This document shows, piece after piece, positions 1-4,151 of a stretch of 7,517 bases of DNA. The notes under the pieces are model-generated. The model was given only the letters and a program-made list of their open reading frames with translations, made no database searches and was not told where the DNA came from. The position numbers and the translations under genes were made by a program. How positions within the stretch are numbered: position 1 is the first letter of the stretch; every line of letters begins with the position of its first letter. The stretch is from Verrucomicrobia subdivision 3 bacterium UBA7542 (GTDB lineage Bacteria; Verrucomicrobiota; Verrucomicrobiia; Limisphaerales; UBA11358): NCBI GenBank assembly GCA_002479245.1, contig DLMG01000385.1:1-7517 (forward strand), in the 5' to 3' direction.

Positions 1-184
1 CGACCTCCTGCGGGCTGCGTCCCAGCCAGTCGGCATAGACGATGACCTGGTTTTCGCTGAGGTCGGGAATGGCATCCACCGGCGTCTGGTAAAGAGCGCG
101 GATGCCGAGCCCGGCGAGCAGCACCGCGCCGCACACGACGAGGAACCGGTTGCGCAACGACCATTCGATGATGCGGTTAATCAT
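1..184 (-). CDS. cusA: RND heavy-metal efflux pump, CusA/CzcA type (N-terminal 61 codons, runs off the window)
   Basis: Reading from the ATG at 184-182, the protein starts [20 protein letters not shown]. It has a first membrane segment at about residues 12-32, then the early periplasmic stretch [19 protein letters not shown] and GRSPQEV. These are hallmarks of the heavy-metal (HME) RND subfamily that pumps Cu(I)/Ag(I) or Zn/Co/Cd out of the periplasm and cytoplasm with proton exchange. The start lies 11 nt after the stop of the membrane fusion protein gene, so the two are almost certainly cotranscribed. The gap has no clear Shine-Dalgarno motif, only a run of T before the ATG. The metal-binding residues and the rest of the pump are outside the window, so copper versus divalent-metal specificity cannot be decided here. 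The copper-like setting (YHS and Cys-rich neighbours) makes Cus more likely. Confidence 0.93.
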   Translation of the reverse strand, partial: MINRIIEWSLRNRFLVVCGAVLLAGLGIRALYQTPVDAIPDLSENQVIVYADWLGRSPQEV

Positions 185-195
185 AAAAAAGGTGA

Positions 196-1062
196 TTAAT
201 GGCCGTTGGCGAGCTGCGCTTCGGAATCAATCAGCAAATTGCCGGTGGTGACGACCCGTTCACCCGCCTTCAAACCGTCGAGCACCTCCCAGAATTCATC
301 GCCCGCCCGCCCGAGTTTCACGGACCGCGATTCGTAATGGCCGCCGGCGTCCACATAGACAATCGGCCGGCCGCCCGGCCAGAGCACGGCGCTGCGCGGC
401 ACGGTTAAAACCTCCGGCGCGTCGGCGAGCACGCGTCCTTCGGCGTAAAAATTGTTGAACAATTTGCCCGCCCCAAAATCACCGGTCCCGATGCCGGGAT
501 TGGAAATTTCCGCGCGCACCTTGATGCTGTCCGTGGTCTCGTCGAATTTTTCGTCCGCATACGGCTGCGCGCCGCGCCGCTTAATCTGCGCGGTAAAGAT
601 TTTGCCCGGCATGGACGGCACGGTGATTTCAACGGTCTGGCCGACCTTGAACCACGGCAGGTCGCGCTGATAGGCGTCAAAGGTGAACCACGCCGCCGTC
701 CAGGAATTCACGCTGATGGTGCCGGCAACGCGCAACGTGTGGCGCAATGTGCGGCGTTCCACCACATCGGTCTGGACGTGGATGGCGCTGACGCTATCGG
801 GATTGAAGGTGATCCCGCCGGCGGCGTTCGTGCCGGTTGCATCGGCGTAAATCGGCACCAAATCCATGCCGCAAATCGGGCATTTGCCCGGCCGGTCCGA
901 TTTGATCCACGGATGCATCGCGCTCTGGTAATAAAGGATTTTTCGTCCGGCGGGTGCCGTGGCACCCGGCGGGGATGGTGCCCGGCGGGAAACCATCCAC
1001 CACGCACCGGTACCGGCAATTGCCGCGACCAGGGCGATGATCAAAATTGTTTTCGTTTTCAT
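196..1062 (-). CDS. cusB: CusB-type periplasmic adaptor (membrane fusion protein) with heavy-metal-binding domain, apparently lacking the lipoyl/hairpin region
   Basis: The protein has 288 aa. I chose the ATG at 1062-1060 because it begins [20 protein letters not shown], a signal anchor (about residues 5-24); an in-frame extension to 1191 has no hydrophobic start and looks non-coding. Residues 28-41 form a Pro/Ala/Gly linker. Residues 44-72 are a heavy-metal-binding domain (YYQSAMHP, then [12 protein letters not shown]; His50, Cys61, Cys64, Met66), as in many CusB proteins. Residues 95-118 match the strand that enters the barrel-sandwich domain, but residue 120 onward ([20 protein letters not shown]) matches the beta-barrel that normally follows the lipoyl and coiled-coil hairpin. 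About 100 or more residues usual in the family seem to be missing, which fits a length well below the usual 380-450 aa. The C-terminus ([28 protein letters not shown]) is typical and intact. The role should be to bridge CusA to an outer membrane channel; without the hairpin, channel docking is doubtful. No outer membrane factor gene is in view. Confidence 0.88.
   Translation of the reverse strand: MKTKTILIIALVAAIAGTGAWWMVSRRAPSPPGATAPAGRKILYYQSAMHPWIKSDRPGKCPICGMDLVPIYADATGTNAAGGITFNPDSVSAIHVQTDVVERRTLRHTLRVAGTISVNSWTAAWFTFDAYQRDLPWFKVGQTVEITVPSMPGKIFTAQIKRRGAQPYADEKFDETTDSIKVRAEISNPGIGTGDFGAGKLFNNFYAEGRVLADAPEVLTVPRSAVLWPGGRPIVYVDAGGHYESRSVKLGRAGDEFWEVLDGLKAGERVVTTGNLLIDSEAQLANGH
947..998. 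repeat. Palindromic segment inside the linker of the membrane fusion protein gene
   Basis: Positions 947-958 and 961-972 form 12-bp arms (CGGGTGCC against GGCACCCG at the core) with one mismatch and a 2-nt centre. Beside it, GGATGGT at 973-979 is answered by ACCATCC at 992-998. The segment encodes the Pro/Ala/Gly-rich linker (about residues 22-39) between the membrane anchor and the metal-binding domain, where extra residues would be tolerated. It may be a dispersed palindromic repeat that settled in the gene, or chance in a GC-rich linker. Confidence 0.5.
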
Positions 1063-1067
1063 AAATT

Positions 1068-1128
1068 TTTCAGTTGTCTTCAGTTTCAGTTGCCGTTGTT
1101 TATGCGCAGACGGGTAAAATTTCAGTTG
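1068..1128 (-). promoter_or_regulatory. Three 9-bp direct repeats in the leader of the membrane fusion protein gene
   Basis: TTTCAGTTG (CAACTGAAA on the coding strand) occurs exactly at 1068-1076, 1084-1092 and 1120-1128. All lie within 66 nt upstream of the ATG at 1062, in the 154-nt gap (1063-1216) that otherwise holds no gene. Start-to-start spacing is 16 and 36 nt. The repeats could be regulator binding sites or part of an A-rich translation leader; a similar CTGAAA..AATTT string precedes the start of the gene at 1555. The function is not established by sequence. Confidence 0.35.
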
Positions 1129-1216
1129 ATTCACGGGCACAAAAATTCCGTGGAACCGGGGAGAAACGCCGTCGGGTCCGGTCCGGGACACACTGCGGGC
1201 GTTCAGAGGGCAGGAG

Positions 1217-1555
1217 TCAGATGAGCCGGGCGCAATCCCGCGCGTAGAGCGGGGCGCCGGATGCCGTCAACGGCGATACGAAGGCAAAAGAAATCGAACC
1301 CGCTTCATTTTCGGGCAGGGACCAAATCATCAGGACCGGAGCCAGGAATGAAAATTGGTTTTGAATGCCGGAGGGCGCGGGAACTGCGGGCGCGGACTGC
1401 GAACAAGGCGACGGTTGGGCGGCGCAGCAACTCATTTTGCCGCCGCAATGGCAGCAGGCATGGGCCGGTTGCCGGGAGCACGCCAGCGCTGGCGCAGCCA
1501 GCAACTGCGCCCATACCAGCAAGAAGCTGAATAAAATGGCGTTGAACCGTTTCAC
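1217..1555 (-). CDS. Secreted cysteine-rich small protein, probable metal-binding accessory of the efflux operon
   Basis: The 112-aa protein starts at a GTG (1555-1553), and the first 25 residues form a clear signal peptide (MKRFNAILFSFLLVWAQLLA, then APALA). The mature part opens with a cysteine cluster: Cys26, Cys34, Cys35, Cys37, Cys43, Cys44 and Cys51, with His32, His36 and Met41 interspersed, a pattern well suited to binding soft metals such as Cu(I). The middle is Pro/Ala-rich and the last 45 residues are hydrophobic to neutral with one more Cys (108). The signal-peptide end is only weakly lipobox-like (ALAC), so a lipoprotein is possible but unproven. It sits upstream of and in line with the CusBA genes, separated by 154 nt. 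I do not recognise a named family. The inferred role is a periplasmic metal buffer or chaperone. A secreted protein from an unrelated cysteine-rich family cannot be excluded. Confidence 0.72.
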   Translation of the reverse strand: MKRFNAILFSFLLVWAQLLAAPALACSRQPAHACCHCGGKMSCCAAQPSPCSQSAPAVPAPSGIQNQFSFLAPVLMIWSLPENEAGSISFAFVSPLTASGAPLYARDCARLI

Positions 1556-1585
1556 AAATTTATTTCAGCGACACGCGCTGTTCTT

Positions 1586-1656
1586 GTTTGGAGTTCCGCC
1601 TTCAGGCGGCTCGGGTGAAACCCCATGACTGACCGCCTGAAGGCGGAACTCCGAAC
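1586..1656. repeat. Long intergenic inverted repeat with arms that are themselves palindromic
   Basis: Arms at 1586-1609 and 1633-1656 pair over 24 bp with one G-U, and 20 of these (1590-1609 with 1633-1652) are perfect. The spacer is 23 nt. Each arm contains a small palindrome, CCGCC-TTCA-GGCGG or its complement, so either one long hairpin or two short ones can form. It fills most of the 113-nt gap between the YHS gene and the Cys-rich gene. No T-run follows on either strand, so it is not a standard intrinsic terminator; a dispersed (REP-like) element or mRNA-stabilising or attenuating structure fits better. Confidence 0.8.
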
Positions 1657-1668
1657 GATCAAGCTAAA

Positions 1669-1962
1669 TCACTTTTTGGCGGCCGCGGCGTCCTGGATTT
1701 TCTTGATGTATTTGGCCGGGTCCTTGTCAAAATCCTTTTTGCATCCCGAGCAGCACAATTTGACCTCCTGGCCCTGATAGACAAAGACGTACGGTTTACC
1801 CATCTCACCGAGCTTTTCGCCGGACACGGGGCAGGTGGTCAGTTTGTCCGGCTTGGGCGGTGTGGCAGCCGCCGAATTTGTATCAGCCGCCCAGCCAGCC
1901 AGCGGCAAGGCCAGAAACGGAACCGTCAGCGCAAGGATCCTAAGCATTTTCAATGTTTTCAT
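1669..1962 (-). CDS. Secreted YHS-domain metal-binding protein
   Basis: The 97-aa protein has a signal peptide (residues 1 to about 25, ending LAGWA), a short Ala/Pro spacer, then a YHS-type domain at about 41-88. Visible features are CPVSGEKLG (Cys44), YVFVYQGQEVKLCC (Cys70, Cys71), SGC (Cys74) and FDKDPAKYI. The YHS domain is a small cysteine-bearing fold often attached to copper and heavy-metal transport proteins. Here it is free-standing and probably periplasmic, where it could bind or hand over Cu. The start at 1962 is preferred over in-frame ATGs at 1977 and 1989 because a TATAAT box (1988-1993) overlaps the 1989 ATG and would place transcription start near 1981. It is the first gene of the minus-strand metal block, followed by an inverted repeat and the Cys-rich gene. 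The domain is clear; the physiological metal is inferred from context. Confidence 0.9.
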   Translation of the reverse strand: MKTLKMLRILALTVPFLALPLAGWAADTNSAAATPPKPDKLTTCPVSGEKLGEMGKPYVFVYQGQEVKLCCSGCKKDFDKDPAKYIKKIQDAAAAKK

Positions 1963-1987
1963 AGTCAATTTCAGCATGATGTCATCC

Positions 1988-2018
1988 ATTATACACCAGA
2001 CTGCGAAAATCCCCTCAA
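1988..2018 (-). promoter_or_regulatory. Candidate promoter for the YHS gene / metal operon
   Basis: On the minus strand a perfect TATAAT lies at 1993-1988, with TTGAGG (two mismatches from the -35 consensus) at 2018-2013. The spacer is 19 nt, longer than the optimal 17. The predicted transcription start near 1981 gives a leader of about 20 nt to the ATG at 1962. The -10 match is strong and the -35 weak, so an activator or a different sigma factor may act here. Confidence 0.45.
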
Positions 2019-2039
2019 AAAAGTTTTTGCGGGATTTTC
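2005..2039. promoter_or_regulatory. 9-bp inverted repeat in the divergent promoter region, possible operator
   Basis: GAAAATCCC at 2005-2013 and GGGATTTTC at 2031-2039 are perfect inverted copies 17 nt apart. They lie in the 151-nt gap between two divergently transcribed genes and touch the candidate -35 box of the YHS gene. The inner A-run and T-run (2017-2028) are also partly symmetric. The centre-to-centre spacing (26 bp) would suit a dimeric regulator, but a simple hairpin or chance is possible. Confidence 0.4.
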
Positions 2040-2071
2040 CGTCTGCCGGGGTAATGCCAATACAACAATGC

Positions 2072-2093
2072 GGCGGCGCAATGAAGTGCCGCC
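2072..2093 (+). other. GC hairpin in the leader of the LSPRAA-protein gene
   Basis: GGCGGCGC (2072-2079) can pair with GTGCCGCC (2086-2093), 8 bp including one G-U, with a 6-nt loop. It ends 20 nt before the ATG at 2114, so it would lie in the 5' untranslated region. No T-run follows, so termination is unlikely. Its effect on translation is unknown. Confidence 0.35.
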
Positions 2094-2113
2094 CCAATAA
2101 AAAGAAAGTTAAT

Positions 2114-2476
2114 ATGAAAATTCGAATCCTCCTTACGACAATCGGCGCAGCCGCCCTGGCCGCGATCACCCTCAACGTCAACGCCAGTGACACGTTGCTC
2201 TCGCCACGCGCCGCCGGCAACCAGATCAAGGTTGTCCCCGGCATTGCGGCAGCCCAACCGGCCCAGCCAGCGACGGCGGACCAGGCCGTCCTATCTCCGC
2301 GCGCCGCCGCCAGCCAGGTTGCGACCGTCACAGGCACGGAAACCGTGACCGTGAAATGTAGTGCCACCGGCAGTCCGAAATATCTGGCCACGGCCGGCAA
2401 CGCTGCCCGCACGACCTGCTGCAAAAGCACGCTTGCCGAATGCCCAACAATGGGCACCTGCGGCAGCGCGAAATAA
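2114..2476 (+). CDS. Small secreted LSPRAA-repeat protein with cysteine-rich C-terminus, function unknown
   Basis: The 120-aa protein starts at ATG 2114 with a signal peptide (residues 1-24, MKIRILLTTIGAAALAAITL then NVNA). The mature part has two copies of one motif: LLSPRAAGNQIKVV (28-41) and VLSPRAAASQVATV (59-72), joined by an Ala/Gln/Pro spacer. The C-terminal 40 residues carry Cys82, Cys102, Cys103, Cys110 and Cys116, including a CC pair, plus GSPKYLA. I recall similar short LSPRAA proteins from Verrucomicrobiota but know no assigned function. It is the first gene of the plus-strand block, divergent from the YHS gene and 82 nt upstream of the sensor/sigma genes. The setting and cysteines suggest extracytoplasmic metal binding, as inference only. 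No convincing Shine-Dalgarno motif; A-rich leader (AAAAAGAAAG). Confidence 0.75.
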   Translation: MKIRILLTTIGAAALAAITLNVNASDTLLSPRAAGNQIKVVPGIAAAQPAQPATADQAVLSPRAAASQVATVTGTETVTVKCSATGSPKYLATAGNAARTTCCKSTLAECPTMGTCGSAK

Positions 2477-2488
2477 CCATACCATCAA

Positions 2489-2549
2489 CCGGGTTGTCCC
2501 GGCCTGAAAAAACCGTAAACTATGGGCGGCGGACAAAACCCCGCCGCCC
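2489..2549 (+). other. Two GC-rich hairpins between the LSPRAA gene and the sensor/sigma genes
   Basis: CCGGG-TTGT-CCCGG (2489-2502) is followed by CCTGAAAAAA, and GGGCGGCGG (2524-2532) pairs with CCGCCGCCC (2541-2549) around an 8-nt loop. The second ends 9 nt before the ATG at 2559. Neither is followed by a T-run on the plus strand, so they are not textbook terminators. They could uncouple expression of the two gene sets or shape the leader of the downstream mRNA. No clear promoter was seen in this 82-nt gap. Confidence 0.4.
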
Positions 2550-2558
2550 TTGAAACCG

Positions 2559-2906
2559 ATGAACAAAGAAAATATCAATCCTGACCCGGGCTTCGCCGAG
2601 GCGAGCGATACCAAACTCGGCGCGCTGCTGCGCGAGTCGCGCATCTCGCCCGCCTTGCCACCGCGTTTCCAGGAAGGTGTCTGGCGGCGCATCGAGGAAG
2701 CCGCAGCCCCGGTCAAAGCCACCGGCGGCATTGCCTGGCTGGATGCACTGGCGGCGCTGGTGTTGCGTCCGCGATTTGCGCTGGCCACTGCCACCGTGCT
2801 GATCGTTGCCGGCGCGCTGCTGGGCGTGCGCGAAGGCAGTCAAATGGCGAAACAGGACGCCCAAGCACGTTACCTCGCGGTGGTTGCTCCCAATTCACTG
2901 CGTTGA
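2559..2906 (+). CDS. Single-pass membrane protein, probable anti-sigma factor (CnrY-like position)
   Basis: The 115-aa protein starts at ATG 2559; a TTG three codons upstream is a less likely start. Residues 1-65 are predicted cytoplasmic, with a motif around LRESRISPALPPRFQEGVWR (residues 23-42) and GVWRRIEEA. There is one hydrophobic segment at about 70-88 (FALATATVLIVAGALLG), then a short tail of about 27 residues. The gene is followed 4 nt later by a periplasmic metal-sensor gene, which in turn overlaps an ECF sigma gene. In Cupriavidus, the order cnrY (membrane anti-sigma), cnrX (sensor), cnrH (sigma) is the same, so this protein most likely holds the sigma factor at the membrane through its N-terminal part. 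I see no zinc-binding anti-sigma signature and no sequence identity to CnrY that I can claim. The role rests on topology and position. Confidence 0.7.
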   Translation: MNKENINPDPGFAEASDTKLGALLRESRISPALPPRFQEGVWRRIEEAAAPVKATGGIAWLDALAALVLRPRFALATATVLIVAGALLGVREGSQMAKQDAQARYLAVVAPNSLR

Positions 2907-2910
2907 TGGC

Positions 2911-3402
2911 ATGAACCGTTCGCTCGTCATTTTGCTGGGCGCGCTGGTCTTGTGCGCCGTGCTGCTCAGCGGCTCCTATGCCGTCAGCCGGCGCGTTTGC
3001 CAGAACTGCATGTCCAAATCCGTCAGTGATCTCGACTGGTTACAGCAGGAGTTTCATCTGAGCGACGCCGAGATGGCGCGCATCCAAAAACTGCACGAAG
3101 GCTATCTGCCGAAATGCGCCGAGATGTGCGCCAAAATCGCCGCCAAAAAATCGGAACTCGAGACAGCGTTGAATGGTTCGACGAACGTCAATCCGGTCGC
3201 CCAACAAAAACTGGCCGAACTCGCCGCGCTCCGCGCCCAATGCCAGGCGCAGATGCTCCAGCATTTCACCGAAGTCAGCCAGACCATGCCGCCGGAGCAG
3301 GGCCGCCGCTATCTGGCCGAGATGCAGCGCCTCACCCTCGGTTTTCACGAACAGACCGAACCATCCATGTCCGGATCCGCAGGCCATGAGCATCACCACT
3401 GA
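2911..3402 (+). CDS. Membrane-anchored periplasmic heavy-metal sensor (CnrX / Metal_resist-like)
   Basis: The 163-aa protein starts at ATG 2911, 4 nt after the preceding stop, arguing for translational coupling. Residues 5-24 are a membrane anchor. Next comes a CxxC pair (Cys30, Cys33), then a mostly helical, Gln/Glu/Lys-rich domain: LQQEFHLSDAEMARIQKLHE (44-63), LPKCAEMCAKIAAKK (66-80, Cys69 and Cys73) and LRAQCQAQMLQHF (Cys111, Met115, His118), ending TMPPEQGRRYLAEM. This matches the heavy-metal-resistance sensor family that includes CnrX, NccX and ZraP-like proteins. The C-terminal tail GHEHHH adds four histidines, and the Met/His/Cys set fits Cu, Ni or Zn. The sensor would sit in the periplasm and report metal to the membrane protein encoded upstream. 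Its last 17 nt overlap the sigma factor gene. Family assignment is good; the metal is unknown. Confidence 0.85.
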   Translation: MNRSLVILLGALVLCAVLLSGSYAVSRRVCQNCMSKSVSDLDWLQQEFHLSDAEMARIQKLHEGYLPKCAEMCAKIAAKKSELETALNGSTNVNPVAQQKLAELAALRAQCQAQMLQHFTEVSQTMPPEQGRRYLAEMQRLTLGFHEQTEPSMSGSAGHEHHH

Positions 3403-4036
3403 CGCCCAGCCTTCGCCGGAGGCTTCCGCCTCCGATTCACTCCGGCGCGACGAGTCGGCGCGGCAAGCCGACGCCCGGGACCGGGCGGACATGGAGCGAT
3501 TGGCCGCCGGCCACGACGCGGCGCTCAACGATTTGATGGAACGCCACGCGACCCCGGTGTTCCATTTTCTCTGCCGCATGGTCGGCAACGAGGATGATGC
3601 GAACGATCTCGCGCAGGAAACTTTCGTTCGCGTTTTTCGCGCACGAATGAGTTTCCGAATCGACGAAAAATTTTCCACCTGGCTCTTCACCATCGCCGCC
3701 AACCTGGCGCGGAACCATTTCCGCTGGCGGTCGCGGCATCCCAACGTCTCGCTCGAAGCCGAAACCGGCGAAATGGAACAAACTCTTGGCAGCACACTTC
3801 CGGCGAACGAACAGGCGCCAAACGAACAGGCGCTCACCGCCGAACGCGCCGCCGCCGTTCGTGTTGCGGTCCGCAAATTACCGGAAGATTTGCGCGAAGC
3901 GATTGTGTTGTGCGAATGGGAGGAACGCAGCGTGGGCGAAGCGGCGGCGATTCTCGAATCCACACCCAAGGCCGTGGAATCCCGGCTCTATCGCGCCCGG
4001 CAGATTTTGCGCGCCCGGTTGAAGCAGTGGCTGTGA
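3386..4036 (+). CDS. RNA polymerase sigma factor, ECF (sigma-70 family)
   Basis: The 216-aa protein starts at ATG 3386, overlapping the sensor gene by 17 nt. In-frame codons further upstream lie inside the sensor gene in another frame and were discarded. A variable Ala/Ser/Glu/Arg-rich tail (about 1-36) precedes region 2 (about 45-118): LMERHATPVFHFLCRMVGN, EDDANDLAQETFVRVFRA (core binding) and KFSTWLFTIAANLARNHFR (-10 recognition). The linker contains a 15-nt tandem duplication (NEQAP/NEQAL; copies at 3806-3818 and 3821-3833). Region 4 is at about 155-214: LPEDLREAIVLCEWEERSVG, EAAAILESTPKAVESRLYRAR (helix-turn-helix for -35 recognition). As the third gene of a Y-X-H-like unit it is probably released when the sensor binds metal and then directs transcription of metal-resistance genes, possibly the divergent block. 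That target is inferred. The stop codon is the first triplet of a long inverted repeat. Confidence 0.93.
   Translation: MSITTDAQPSPEASASDSLRRDESARQADARDRADMERLAAGHDAALNDLMERHATPVFHFLCRMVGNEDDANDLAQETFVRVFRARMSFRIDEKFSTWLFTIAANLARNHFRWRSRHPNVSLEAETGEMEQTLGSTLPANEQAPNEQALTAERAAAVRVAVRKLPEDLREAIVLCEWEERSVGEAAAILESTPKAVESRLYRARQILRARLKQWL
3417..3434. repeat. Short palindrome in the N-terminal tail of the sigma factor gene
   Basis: CGGAGGC (3417-3423) and GCCTCCG (3428-3434) are perfect inverted copies around TTCC. They encode part of the low-complexity tail PSPEASASD ahead of sigma region 2. The stem-loop layout (short GC arms, TTCC loop) is like CCGCC-TTCA-GGCGG at 1586-1656, but it is short enough to be chance. 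Confidence 0.3.
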
Positions 4037-4115
4037 TGGGAGCGCCGGTCTCCGACCCGGCATGTTTGGGCGTATTGCTTGGTTCGCGCCGGGTCGGAGA
4101 CCGGCGTTCCCATCA
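4034..4115. repeat. Long inverted repeat between convergent genes, starting at a stop codon on each side
   Basis: Arms at 4034-4061 and 4088-4115 are 28 bp each and complementary except for a single G-U (4042/4107); the spacer is 26 nt. Each arm contains an imperfect internal palindrome (GCCGG..CCGGC). The left arm begins with the TGA of the sigma gene. The right arm, read on the minus strand, also begins with TGA, which is the stop of a lysS-tail remnant. It fills the gap between converging genes and would fold in both transcripts. Without a T-run it is not a classical terminator; it could act as a bidirectional 3' end structure or be a dispersed repeat copy. Confidence 0.85.
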
Positions 4116-4151
4116 TTGCGGCTTCAACTGCGGGAACAAAATCACGTCGCG
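4113..4151 (-). pseudogene. Remnant of the 3' end of a lysyl-tRNA synthetase gene
   Basis: Read on the minus strand from 4151 the codons give [12 protein letters not shown] and TGA. The intact lysS in this window ends [12 protein letters not shown] and TGA (7150-7112). Over 4113-4152 versus 7112-7151, 36 of 40 bases agree. Of the four differences, three are synonymous (Val, Ile, Leu codons) and one changes Lys to Gln. The fragment overlaps the end of the ABC-F gene in another frame and supplies its TGA (4144-4142). Nothing upstream of it is lysS-like, so it is a leftover of a second lysS copy joined to the ABC-F gene by deletion or recombination. Confidence 0.8.

Noticed and set aside
1007..1016. 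Perfect 10-bp palindrome CCGGTACCGG
   Set aside because: It lies in the coding sequence of the adaptor's membrane anchor, is short and GC-rich, and nothing else supports a function.
1063..1191. N-terminal extension of the adaptor protein by 43 residues
   Set aside because: The extension is not hydrophobic or conserved-looking, while the internal ATG at 1062 directly precedes a signal anchor.
1586..1656. Intrinsic terminator or insertion-sequence end
   Set aside because: There is no T-run on either side and no transposase or target duplication nearby, so it is listed only as an inverted repeat.
1963..2457. Long upstream extension of the YHS protein frame
   Set aside because: It runs antisense through the LSPRAA gene; a signal peptide begins at 1962 and a TATAAT box lies just upstream.
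3806..3833. 15-nt tandem duplication in the sigma factor linker
   Set aside because: It is real, but only a small in-frame linker expansion (NEQAP/NEQAL) of the kind common between sigma regions 2 and 4; not worth a separate finding.
3040..3969. Open frame of 309 codons on the minus strand opposite the sensor and sigma genes
   Set aside because: Low-complexity Ser/Arg/Ala translation with no recognisable motif, and antisense to two well-supported genes.
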